From Bacteroidota bacterium (lineage in GTDB: Bacteria; Bacteroidota; Bacteroidia; Bacteroidales; B18-G4): 14,797 nt of DNA. Both the position numbers and the translations under genes were made by a program. Where the stretch lies: assembly GCA_003648575.1 (NCBI GenBank), contig QMPN01000047.1, forward strand, positions 1-14,797. Direction: 5' to 3'. Shown here piece by piece: positions 7,914-14,797 of the stretch (its first letter is position 1; each line of letters opens with the position of its first letter). The notes under the pieces were generated by a model, which had not been told where the DNA came from, ran no database searches, and saw only the letters and a program-made list of their open reading frames with translations.

Positions 7914-9353
7914 ATGAAAAAATACCGGATATATATTGCCGCTGCAGTAATCGCACTTGTTCTGATACTGCTTTATGTATTTTCTGGATCGAGTAAATCC
8001 ACAGTAGAAACCATCGAAATCCAGGTGAAATCAGGAACGTTTGAGATCCAGGTGTCCACATCAGGGGAATTGGAAGCCAAAAACTCTGAAAAGATCATGG
8101 GACCAATGGGTGTCAGGAATTTCAGGATCTGGAACATGAAGATCGAGGATATTATTCCTGATGGTACCGTGATAGATTCAGGGGATTATGTAGCTACCCT
8201 CGACAGGTCTGAGCTTACCGGCCGCCTGAAAGACAGGGAACTCGATCTCGAGACCCTGCAAACACAATTTACCCAGAATCAGCTCGATACAACCATGGAT
8301 CTGAGAAATGCACGGGATGAACTGGTGAACCTGGTGTACAATCTCGAAGAACGACAGATCACTGTTGACCAATCGATCTATGAACCTCCTGCCACACAGC
8401 GTCAGGCCAAGATCGATCTTGATAAGGCACAGCGTGCATATGAGCAGGCAGAAGAAAACTATGACCTGAAACTTGAGAAGGCAAGGGCCAATATGGCTGA
8501 GGTGAACACCAAGCTCAGGAAAGCCAAGAATGAGTACCAGGAAATGGTTAACCTGCTGGATCAGTTCACCATTTATGCTCCCAAGGGAGGGATGGTGATC
8601 TATCGCCGCGACTGGAACGGACAAAAGATGGGTATAGGTGCCAATGTAGGTGCCTGGGACCCTATTGTGGCGGAGCTCCCTGATCTGACAGAGATGAAAT
8701 CGAGGACCTACGTGAACGAGATCGACATTAGCAAAGTGAAAGTAGGCCAAGCGGTGAAAATCGGTGTAGATGCTTTCCCTGACAAAGAATATAGTGGCGA
8801 GGTTTCAGAAGTAGCCAATATCGGTGAACAGTTGAGGAACTCAAATGCTAAAGTTTTTGAGGTGATCATAGAAGTGACTGAATCAGATTCCATCCTTCGC
8901 CCTGCCATGACCACCAAGAATATGATCATTACGAATATAATTGACAGCGTGCTATTTATTCCTATTGAATGTATTCACAGCAACGACAGCTTATCCTATG
9001 TTTATAAAGGATGGGATAAGCAACAGGTGATCCTGGGCAAATCCAATGAGAATGAGATCATCATTCGTGCCGGTCTGGAAAAAGGTGATGATGTTTACCT
9101 TGTACCGCCTGAAGGAGTAATAGAATATGATGTTACACCGCTGGATACTGCAATCGTCAACCATTGCAAAAGGCTTGATCAGAAGGATAAAGGAAAAGCC
9201 CCGAAGAAAGAGGAAATGACCCAGGAAGAGCTCCGTGAGATGCTCATGAACATGACCCAGGAAGAACGGATGAAATATATGAAGGAACATCCTGAGGTAA
9301 TGCAGAAGATGGGTGGCGGCTCCGGCAAAAGGCCCGGTGGCGGACGAAAATAA
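7914..9353 (+). CDS. HlyD/MacA-type membrane fusion protein (efflux or secretion adaptor)
   Basis: A 479-residue periplasmic adaptor. Residues 5-24 form a single N-terminal membrane anchor with a basic KKYR start, so the rest should be periplasmic. VKSGTFEIQVSTSGELEA (38-55) is the usual first strand of the barrel-sandwich domain. A long alpha-helical hairpin rich in E/Q/A/K spans ~103-215, interrupted near YEPPATQ (156-162). The hairpin is followed by FTIYAPKGGMVIY, the returning lipoyl strand, then by beta-barrel and membrane-proximal parts. Residues 422-479 are an unusual tail: lysine/glutamate-rich, with MTQEE at 435 and 447, eight methionines in 435-466, then Gly/Lys/Arg. The family links an inner-membrane ABC or RND permease to an outer-membrane channel. 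No permease, ATPase or TolC gene is adjacent, and the next gene is convergent. The substrate is unknown. It starts 11 bp after moxR, so co-transcription is likely. Confidence 0.88.
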   Translation: MKKYRIYIAAAVIALVLILLYVFSGSSKSTVETIEIQVKSGTFEIQVSTSGELEAKNSEKIMGPMGVRNFRIWNMKIEDIIPDGTVIDSGDYVATLDRSELTGRLKDRELDLETLQTQFTQNQLDTTMDLRNARDELVNLVYNLEERQITVDQSIYEPPATQRQAKIDLDKAQRAYEQAEENYDLKLEKARANMAEVNTKLRKAKNEYQEMVNLLDQFTIYAPKGGMVIYRRDWNGQKMGIGANVGAWDPIVAELPDLTEMKSRTYVNEIDISKVKVGQAVKIGVDAFPDKEYSGEVSEVANIGEQLRNSNAKVFEVIIEVTESDSILRPAMTTKNMIITNIIDSVLFIPIECIHSNDSLSYVYKGWDKQQVILGKSNENEIIIRAGLEKGDDVYLVPPEGVIEYDVTPLDTAIVNHCKRLDQKDKGKAPKKEEMTQEELREMLMNMTQEERMKYMKEHPEVMQKMGGGSGKRPGGGRK

Positions 9354-9378
9354 CTTCAAAGTTCAGACTTCAGACTTC
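9351..9378 (+). repeat. Heptamer array C filling the convergent gene gap
   Basis: Four consecutive 7-bp units: TAACTTC (9351-9357), AAAGTTC (9358-9364), AGACTTC (9365-9371) and AGACTTC (9372-9378). The first unit contains the stop codon of the membrane fusion protein gene, and the last overlaps the first base of the priA stop codon (9378-9380, minus strand). The entire 24-bp space between the two convergent genes is therefore repeat. The units fit RRACTYC, the same consensus as arrays A and B. No intrinsic terminator hairpin is visible. Confidence 0.65.
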
Positions 9379-11858
9379 TATCGGGGGTCTACATCAATAC
9401 GTACACGTACACTTTTAAACGCTTTCAAAGAGGTAAAATCATCAAGATGCAGCTGTAGCTCTTTTTTCAAAGCACCCACTGATTCTGTGCGGCTGGCTTT
9501 GATAAGTATCTGTTTTATGTACTGGTTTTTGATGCGTGATACCAGTGGATATTCAGGGCCGAGTACCTTGCCGGGAAAGATGCTTCGTAACTGCACGGCA
9601 AGCACCTTTGCAGCTTCATTTAGCACACGATAATCTTTATTCAGAACACGTACCTGTATCAATCTGTAATAGGGTGGGTAGTGAAAACTGTTCCGCTCCG
9701 ACATCTGTCTGGCATAGAGCTCCTTAAACTTGCCCTCGACCACATCTAAGATCACCTCATGTTTGGGGTTGTAGGTTTGGATAATAACCTTTCCCCGCTT
9801 ATTTTTCCTTCCAGCACGGCCTGCCACCTGCGACATCATCTGGAAGCTGCGTTCGAAAGACCGGAAATCGGGAAAGTTGAGCATATTGTCAGCATTCATG
9901 ATACCCACAATACTTACATGGTCGAAGTCTAAGCCTTTGGTCACCATTTGTGTTCCGACCAGCACATCGATCTCCTTTTTTTCGAATGCATTGATAATCT
10001 TCTGGTGGCCATGCTTGCTGCGGGTGGTATCCAGGTCCATACGGCGGATGCTGGCATCAGGGAAGATCAGTGACAGCTCCTCTTCTACCTTTTCTGTGCC
10101 AAAGCCCCGCATCAGCACCCTGCTGCTGCCGCAATGATCGCACTCGGCCGGCACCTGGGTGTGGTAGCCGCAGTAATGACACCTCAGGTGATCTGACTTT
10201 TTGTGATATGTCAGTGAGATGTCGCAACGGATACACATGGGTATCCATGAGCAGACCTCACATTCCAGCCTCGGTGAAAATCCCCTGCGATTCTGGAAGA
10301 GGATCACCTGTTCTTTGTTTTTCAATGCCTCCTCGATATGGTCGAGCAGCGGTGTAGTGAAGTGGGATTCCGAATCTTTTTTCCTGGGTTCTTTCCTGAA
10401 GTCGGCTATGATGATCTCCGGCATATGGATACCGCGGTAACGGTGATTCAATTCAACCAGGCTGTACTTCCCGCCGGATGAATTATAGTAGCTTTCGAAG
10501 GATGGCGTGGCCGTTCCCAGCAAGGTTTTAGCTTTGTGCAGGCTGGCCAGGTATATGGCCGCATCACGGGCATGATAGCGCGGTGCCGGGTCGTACTGCT
10601 TATAGCTCTGGTCATGTTCCTCATCAACGATTACCAGTCCCAGCCTACTGAAAGGCAGGAAGATGGAAGAGCGGGCTCCGAGGATAATGTTGTATTGCTT
10701 TTCCGGCTCATCGGCAAGTACCTTGTTCCAGATCTCCACCCTTTCCCGTTCGTTATAGCGGGAGTGATATACCCCAACCTGTTTACCGAAGAATTTTTGA
10801 AGCCTGTTTATGATCTGTGTTGTCAGCGCTATCTCCGGTAGGAGATACAACACCTGCTTGCCCTGCCTGAGGGCCTCATCTATCAGGTTGATATAGATCT
10901 CTGTCTTACCGCTGGATGTCACGCCATGCAACAAACAAACCTCTTTTTCCCGGAAATCATTTTTTATCTGATCAAGAGCCTTTTGCTGGTGCTCATTAAA
11001 TACGATGTTAGCGGGCTTTTCAGAGGATTCTTTTTCAATGAGCCTGCTCACAGTCTTTTCACTGATGTTGAAAATGCCCTTCTTAACAAGCTCTTTGAGC
11101 TGGGCCTGATTGGCATCAGCCATTTTTAGCAGTGCTGCCTTGCTAACCTCCGGATAGCCATCTTCATCCTGCGAAATGTTGATATAGGCAAGCAGTATCT
11201 GCAGCTGCTTGAAAGCCCGTTTCTCGAGCTTGTCGAAGACTTCCCTGATGGCCTCTTCCTGCTGGTATTCGCCGGCAAGCTGCACATATTCTTCACGCCG
11301 TGGTTTGTACTGGTCTTTCATCTCTTCTTCCAGGATGACTACCTGCTTCTCGATGAGTGTGTTGACCAGGGGCAATACCTTCAAGCGGTCGGTGAGATCT
11401 GAGGCCTCTTTGATGGATAAGGTACTCCTGTTGGTAAGTGCTTCTGCCACCAGAGCCTCTTTTTCATTCAAGTCGGCATCTCCGACCCGGAAGCCTGGGT
11501 GCAGACGGAGCTTCGACTCGCTGGCTAGTTTGAAGGCCGACGGCAGTGCGGCATTCATTATTTCGCCGGGATGACACATATAGTAGCCCGACATCCAGTC
11601 CCAGAAGGTGTATTGTACATCATTTACGATAGCCTGCTCGTCGAGGATCGATAATATGTATTTGGGTGTATAGCCTTCCGGGACCCGTTCGTGTACCCGC
11701 CGGACAAGGGCAGTATATAATTTTTTACGGCCGAATTGTACGGCAACACGTTGGCCTGGAAAGACATGGTCATTGCTTTCGAACGGAACCCTATAGGTAA
11801 ACAATCCCTTCACAGGAAGTGGCAGCATAACATCCACGAAAAGGGTTTTTCTTTCCAT
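9378..11858 (-). CDS. priA: Primosomal replication restart helicase PriA
   Basis: An 826-residue 3'-to-5' DNA helicase that recognises stalled forks and reloads the replisome. The N-terminal 3'BD domain (~1-110) starts VDVMLPLPVKGLFTYRVP. Helicase motif I is GVTSSGKT (312-319), the DEAH-type motif II is DEEH (412-415), GTATPS is at 448-453, and QVAGRAGR (677-684) is motif VI. Between the RecA lobes lies the zinc-binding insertion with paired cysteines 533/536, 542/545, 560/563 and 573/576, all eight present. The length is greater than that of E. coli PriA (732), with the extra length mainly before the helicase core (~115-285); I believe this is usual in Bacteroidota. It starts 26 bp downstream of the pfkA stop on the same strand, so it is probably transcribed with pfkA. 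It is convergent with the plus-strand run. Confidence 0.97.
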   Translation of the reverse strand: MERKTLFVDVMLPLPVKGLFTYRVPFESNDHVFPGQRVAVQFGRKKLYTALVRRVHERVPEGYTPKYILSILDEQAIVNDVQYTFWDWMSGYYMCHPGEIMNAALPSAFKLASESKLRLHPGFRVGDADLNEKEALVAEALTNRSTLSIKEASDLTDRLKVLPLVNTLIEKQVVILEEEMKDQYKPRREEYVQLAGEYQQEEAIREVFDKLEKRAFKQLQILLAYINISQDEDGYPEVSKAALLKMADANQAQLKELVKKGIFNISEKTVSRLIEKESSEKPANIVFNEHQQKALDQIKNDFREKEVCLLHGVTSSGKTEIYINLIDEALRQGKQVLYLLPEIALTTQIINRLQKFFGKQVGVYHSRYNERERVEIWNKVLADEPEKQYNIILGARSSIFLPFSRLGLVIVDEEHDQSYKQYDPAPRYHARDAAIYLASLHKAKTLLGTATPSFESYYNSSGGKYSLVELNHRYRGIHMPEIIIADFRKEPRKKDSESHFTTPLLDHIEEALKNKEQVILFQNRRGFSPRLECEVCSWIPMCIRCDISLTYHKKSDHLRCHYCGYHTQVPAECDHCGSSRVLMRGFGTEKVEEELSLIFPDASIRRMDLDTTRSKHGHQKIINAFEKKEIDVLVGTQMVTKGLDFDHVSIVGIMNADNMLNFPDFRSFERSFQMMSQVAGRAGRKNKRGKVIIQTYNPKHEVILDVVEGKFKELYARQMSERNSFHYPPYYRLIQVRVLNKDYRVLNEAAKVLAVQLRSIFPGKVLGPEYPLVSRIKNQYIKQILIKASRTESVGALKKELQLHLDDFTSLKAFKSVRVRIDVDPR

Positions 11859-11884
11859 GCCAATAAAAGTAAGAAAAATGCAGC

Positions 11885-12865
11885 TTAAATGGCGAGTACG
11901 CGTGCAATATCAAGCAAGTCGAGGTTGATTTGCTGATGATGCTTGATAGACTTTTCGAAAGAAGTGAGATCGATCTCATTATCTACCATACCCACCATCA
12001 CTCCGCTAACACCGTCTTTGAGGGTCATGATAGCAGCATTCCCCAGCCGGCTGGCCAGCACACGGTCCATGGCAGTGGGTGATCCACCACGCTGAATATG
12101 TCCCAGGATCGACACCCTGGTCTCAAATTCGGGAAAACGATTGTTGATCTCCTTTTCCACCTCCAGGGCACCCCCGGAGTCGTCGCCTTCGGAAACGATT
12201 ATGATCCCTGAAGTTTTATTCTTTTTCCAGTCCTTTTCCAGCACATACACCATCTCGTCGATATAGGTGGGGCTTTCCGGAACCAGGATCATTTCTGCGC
12301 CTGTGGCGATGCCACTGGTTAGTGCGATATACCCGGCATCACGACCCATTACTTCGATAATGAAGAGGCGGTCATGTGAGGAAGCGGTATCACGGAGCTT
12401 ATCAACTGCTTCCACTACAGTGTTGATGGCAGTATCGTATCCGATCGTATAATCTGTTCCATAGAGGTCGTTATCGATGGTTCCGGGCAATCCTACGATG
12501 GGCACACCATACTCTTTTCCAAAGAGCCTGGCCCCGGTAAAGGTACCATCGCCTCCGATCACCACCAGGGCATCGATGCCCATGGCCTGCATTTTATAAT
12601 GGGCTTTTTCCCTTCCTTCTTTTTCGTAGAATGCTTTACAGCGCGCGGATTTCAATATGGTGCCGCCACGCTGGATGATATTGGAAACGGAACGACTGTG
12701 CAAGGGCACGATATCACCACTGATCAGTCCATGGTATCCCCTCAGTGAGCCCACCATCTCAAAACCCTCATTGATTCCGGTACGCACAACAGCACGTATG
12801 GCTGCATTCATGCCCGGGGAATCACCACCCGAAGTAAGAACGGCTATTTTTTTAATCTGTTTCAT
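11885..12865 (-). CDS. pfkA: ATP-dependent 6-phosphofructokinase
   Basis: A 326-residue glycolytic enzyme that phosphorylates fructose 6-phosphate to fructose 1,6-bisphosphate. TSGGDSPGMNAAIRAVVR (11-28) is the ATP-site P-loop-like start. GGDGT (104-108) has Gly at the position that is Asp in pyrophosphate-dependent enzymes, and GLPGTIDND (125-133) has Gly where those enzymes carry Lys, so ATP use is expected. Asp131 is the catalytic base equivalent. GRDAGY (174-179), SEGDDSGG (225-232) and LGHIQRGGSPTAMDR (254-268) complete the substrate and effector sites. The length matches bacterial PfkA (320). The ATG is supported by the N-terminal KKIAVLTSGGD, and a -7 promoter motif lies 23 nt upstream. 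It leads into priA after 26 bp. Confidence 0.97.
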   Translation of the reverse strand: MKQIKKIAVLTSGGDSPGMNAAIRAVVRTGINEGFEMVGSLRGYHGLISGDIVPLHSRSVSNIIQRGGTILKSARCKAFYEKEGREKAHYKMQAMGIDALVVIGGDGTFTGARLFGKEYGVPIVGLPGTIDNDLYGTDYTIGYDTAINTVVEAVDKLRDTASSHDRLFIIEVMGRDAGYIALTSGIATGAEMILVPESPTYIDEMVYVLEKDWKKNKTSGIIIVSEGDDSGGALEVEKEINNRFPEFETRVSILGHIQRGGSPTAMDRVLASRLGNAAIMTLKDGVSGVMVGMVDNEIDLTSFEKSIKHHQQINLDLLDIARVLAI

Positions 12866-12888
12866 TATTGCTTATGGTAAATGGAGTG

Positions 12889-12896
12889 CAAATTTA
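12889..12896 (-). promoter_or_regulatory. Bacteroidota -7 promoter element for pfkA
   Basis: Read on the minus strand, TAAATTTG is an exact TAnnTTTG match ending 23 nt before the pfkA ATG, which fits a leader of roughly 17-19 nt. A clear -33 TTTG is not seen at the usual distance; that position falls inside the heptamer repeat. It probably drives pfkA and priA. Confidence 0.5.
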
Positions 12897-12903
12897 ATGA
12901 AAA

Positions 12904-12974
12904 GTATTACGTACTATGTATTACGTATTACGATGTTTTTCTATTTCGTAATACCTGCTACGTAATACGTGGTA
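12904..12974. repeat. Heptamer arrays D and E forming a long imperfect inverted repeat
   Basis: The left half has GTATTAC (12904-12910), GTACTAT (12911-12917), GTATTAC (12918-12924) and GTATTAC (12925-12931). The right half has CGTAATA (12947-12953), CCTGCTA (12954-12960), CGTAATA (12961-12967) and CGTGGTA (12968-12974). The 22-bp segments 12904-12925 and 12947-12968 are reverse complements at 19 of 22 positions with a 21-nt loop. Transcribed on the minus strand, the hairpin comes after the methyltransferase stop codon and is followed by TTTTCATT, so it could act as a weak terminator for that gene. It also ends just upstream of the pfkA -7 motif. The spacer between 12866 and 12982 holds only these elements. 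Confidence 0.7.
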
Positions 12975-12982
12975 CCTTATTA

Positions 12983-14170
12983 TTATCCTTTAATATTCGA
13001 TTTTGTTTTCCGGCTTCCCTCGTATAATTCAAACTTCATGAAGCGACATTCGATGGGACCATTAAAGACTATGATTTTTCTCGATGGGCGCAGGCCTATA
13101 AATTTCATGGCCTTCAGGTCGCCACCGATTATCCAGGCTTCTGAATCTTTATAGTTTTGCTTCAGCGTATCACCAATCATTTTATAGAGGCCAATAATGT
13201 CTTCTGATTTGAGCCTCTCCCCGTAGGGTGGGTTAAGGAGCATATGTACTTTGCCGGGTGGGCGCTTGAGTTTCTCGAATGCAATAGGGGTAAGGCTGAT
13301 AAATTTTTCCAGGCCGGCACTGCTGATATTTTTCCTGGTCGCACGCATAGCCAGTGATGACGTATCGCCGCCAATGATCTTGACATCAGGCTCAATGATC
13401 TCTTTTTCGGCTTTTTCTTTTATAGTCTCCCATAATGCAGGATCAAAATCCTTCCACTTTTCAAAGCCAAAGCCATTACGGTAATATCCTGCCGGGATGT
13501 TGCCGGCTATCATGGCTGCCTCGGTCAGAAAAGTGCCCGAGCCACACATGGGATCCACAAAAGTTGTCTCCTTATCCCATCCGCTGAGTATGATCAGTCC
13601 TGAAGCCAGCACTTCGCTGAGCGGAGCAGTACCTGCAGCCACTTTATATCCCCTGAGGTGCAGGGACGAGGCGGAACTGTCGAGAGAGATTGTACAGTGA
13701 TTACGGTTGATATGCACATTGATGCGTACATCAGGATTTTCGGTGTCTACGGATGGTCGCCTTCCAAACTTCTCCCTGAAAAAGTCTGCAATGGCATCTT
13801 TTGTTTTCAGGGCTGCATACATGGAATGGGTGATGCCGGAGTTAAATACCGCCCCGTCGATAGCGAATGTGTTATCGAGCCCCATTATTTCGTCCCATGG
13901 CAGCTTCTTGCATTGATTGTAAAGTTCTGTATCATCAGCACAGGGGAACTCCCACTCAGGCTTTAGAAAGCGCAAGGCGGTCCTGCACTGATAATTGCAG
14001 GCATACATAATTTCTTTTGTAGCCGAAAATTGAACACCACGATATATCACTTCAACATCGGTGCCACCTAGCTTACGTATCTCCTCTGCCAGGGCTTCTT
14101 CAAGGCCCAGAATTGTTTTAGCAGTGATCTTGAATGTATTGCCGGAAGTGCTACTCGGATGTTTTTGCAT
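12983..14170 (-). CDS. THUMP-domain RNA methyltransferase, RlmL type
   Basis: A 395-residue SAM-dependent N2-guanine methyltransferase, probably acting on 23S rRNA. The N-terminal ferredoxin-like and THUMP region (~12-165) begins FKITAKTILGLEEALAEEIRKLG. The UPF0020 methyltransferase domain follows: DPMCGSGTFLTEAAMIAG (206-223) is the SAM-binding motif I, GGDTS (267-271) follows a strand as the acidic motif II, and NPPYGERL (313-320) is the catalytic NPPY motif that flips a purine for exocyclic amine methylation. It matches only the RlmL half of the E. coli RlmKL fusion (702 residues); the RlmK half is absent. The target by homology would be G2445, but a related target cannot be excluded. The ATG at 14170 is the only reasonable start before the conserved domain. 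It lies 30 bp downstream of the AI-2E-family gene. Confidence 0.9.
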   Translation of the reverse strand: MQKHPSSTSGNTFKITAKTILGLEEALAEEIRKLGGTDVEVIYRGVQFSATKEIMYACNYQCRTALRFLKPEWEFPCADDTELYNQCKKLPWDEIMGLDNTFAIDGAVFNSGITHSMYAALKTKDAIADFFREKFGRRPSVDTENPDVRINVHINRNHCTISLDSSASSLHLRGYKVAAGTAPLSEVLASGLIILSGWDKETTFVDPMCGSGTFLTEAAMIAGNIPAGYYRNGFGFEKWKDFDPALWETIKEKAEKEIIEPDVKIIGGDTSSLAMRATRKNISSAGLEKFISLTPIAFEKLKRPPGKVHMLLNPPYGERLKSEDIIGLYKMIGDTLKQNYKDSEAWIIGGDLKAMKFIGLRPSRKIIVFNGPIECRFMKFELYEGSRKTKSNIKG

Positions 14171-14174
14171 GCTC

Positions 14175-14182
14175 CAAAGATA
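14175..14182 (-). promoter_or_regulatory. Possible -7 element immediately before the RlmL-type gene
   Basis: On the minus strand TATCTTTG matches TAnnTTTG exactly and ends only 4 nt before the ATG. If used, transcription would begin at or next to the start codon, giving a leaderless or nearly leaderless mRNA. No good -33 element is seen at the right distance (a TTG lies only 10 nt upstream). It may be a chance match in a 30-bp intergenic space. Confidence 0.3.
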
Positions 14183-14200
14183 ATCTATTCGGCAAGGACT

Positions 14201-14797
14201 CTAGCGCCTGTATATCGTTCTTTTGCTTTTTATGATGAGTTTTTGCCGCCAGATTGCCTTTTTTCGGTTCTCCATGTCTGCGCCTATCAGGTATCCAACG
14301 GATTTCATGCTTTTCGAATGGTCGAAAATGATCTTGAGCATGGCTGCAATCGGCACAACAACGAACATTCCGACAATGCCCCATACTGTTCCGCCAATAA
14401 TGATCAGCAGTATGGTAATAAAGGGGTTCAGATTTACATAGCTGCCGGTAATATTCGGTGTCAGGATGTTATTCTCGGTAAACTGTATGATCACGAACAA
14501 TATAATAACACCAAAAGCCAGGTGGGGTGTTTCTCCTGTTAGCAAGGCAAAGGTGAAAGGGATACTGGCCCCTATCCATGTGCCAAAATATGGGATCAGG
14601 TTGAAAAGGGCAGAGATGATCCCAAATAGTATGGCATATTTAACACCGACGATCCACAAACCTACTGAATTTAGTACGGTGAGAATGAGCACAACGGTAA
14701 AAACCCCTCCGATATACTTGGGCGTTACATGAGAGATCTTTCGGATGATATCAGCGGTATCGTCTTCCCTTTCTGTTGGAACTGCCATGAGGATAAA
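14201..14797 (-). CDS. AI-2E / PerM family transporter, C-terminal part (truncated by window edge)
   Basis: The last 198 codons are visible, read from the right edge to the TAG at 14203-14201; the frame stays open through 14797, so the start lies outside. The ATG at 14788 is internal (preceded by FIL in frame) and is not taken as the start. The visible part has several membrane segments: IGGVFTVVLILTVLNSVGLWIVG, cut here to a description as a ~23-residue hydrophobic helix at about visible residues 28-50, then a helix pair around LFGIISALFNLIPYFGTWIG, one around AFGVIILFVIIQF, and a last one around ILLIIIGGTVWGIVGMFV. The NLIPYFG and VWGIVGMFVVVPIAA motifs are typical of the PF01594 family. 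The tail is short, cytoplasmic and basic. Members have been linked to autoinducer-2 export or Na+/H+ antiport, but most, like this one, have no assigned substrate. Confidence 0.87.
   Translation of the reverse strand, partial: FILMAVPTEREDDTADIIRKISHVTPKYIGGVFTVVLILTVLNSVGLWIVGVKYAILFGIISALFNLIPYFGTWIGASIPFTFALLTGETPHLAFGVIILFVIIQFTENNILTPNITGSYVNLNPFITILLIIIGGTVWGIVGMFVVVPIAAMLKIIFDHSKSMKSVGYLIGADMENRKKAIWRQKLIIKSKRTIYRR

Noticed and set aside
8178..8750. A 190-codon antisense open frame within the membrane fusion protein gene
   Set aside because: It is opposite the repetitive coiled-coil coding region, which readily gives long antisense frames; there is no family resemblance or promoter.
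6928..9353. Bat (Bacteroides aerotolerance) operon
   Set aside because: Only the MoxR-type ATPase is present; no vWA, TPR or DUF58 Bat genes follow it.
8991..9359. A minus-strand open frame reaching through the convergent gap
   Set aside because: It is antisense to the lysine/methionine-rich tail of the fusion protein and shows only Phe/Leu/His-rich sequence expected from that composition.
14201..14788. Complete small membrane protein starting at 14788
   Set aside because: The frame stays open to the window edge and the visible part matches only the C-terminal half of the AI-2E family, so the ATG is internal.

Overview
The window looks like a piece of a Bacteroidota chromosome, probably a Bacteroidales or Marinilabiliales-like environmental lineage. 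Four things point there. A truncated protein at the left edge ends in the gliding-motility/CHU_C type IX secretion sorting domain. Three start codons are preceded by the Bacteroidota -7 promoter motif TAnnTTTG. Most starts have A-rich leaders and no Shine-Dalgarno sequence. A three-protein SurA/parvulin cassette sits behind guaB. No mobile element, CRISPR array, tRNA or rRNA was seen.

Layout. Positions 1-801 (+) hold the 3' end of a secreted CHU_C protein. Positions 802-1123 are noncoding, with two arrays of degenerate 7-bp repeats, a GC-rich element resembling dispersed intergenic repeats, and a probable guaB promoter. Positions 1124-9353 (+) form a tightly packed six-gene run: guaB (IMP dehydrogenase), a 672-residue double-parvulin PPIase, a 292-residue SurA-like lipoprotein without a recognisable catalytic centre, surA, a MoxR AAA+ ATPase, and an HlyD/MacA-type membrane fusion protein with a methionine-rich tail. 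This run meets the minus-strand genes head-on in a 24-bp gap made of heptamer repeats. On the minus strand, in transcription order, are the C-terminal part of an AI-2E/PerM-family membrane protein (14797-14201, cut by the window edge), a THUMP-domain 23S rRNA methyltransferase of RlmL type (14170-12983), a heptamer inverted repeat plus promoter, pfkA (12865-11885) and priA (11858-9378).

How the genes fit together. The plus-strand run looks like an envelope-biogenesis operon with guaB at its head. Three periplasmic SurA-like proteins would handle outer-membrane or secreted clients, and MoxR and the fusion protein add an AAA+ ATPase and a trans-envelope adaptor. The usual partners of both (vWA/DUF58 proteins for MoxR, MacB/RND permease and TolC for the adaptor) are not adjacent. 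The minus-strand genes are housekeeping: rRNA modification, glycolysis and replication restart.

The gene content is mostly ordinary core genome. The least explained signal is the noncoding DNA. Three separate intergenic clusters share a 7-bp period with consensus near RRACTYC, and a fourth locus carries a different heptamer (GTATTAC) arranged as a long imperfect inverted repeat directly upstream of the pfkA promoter.
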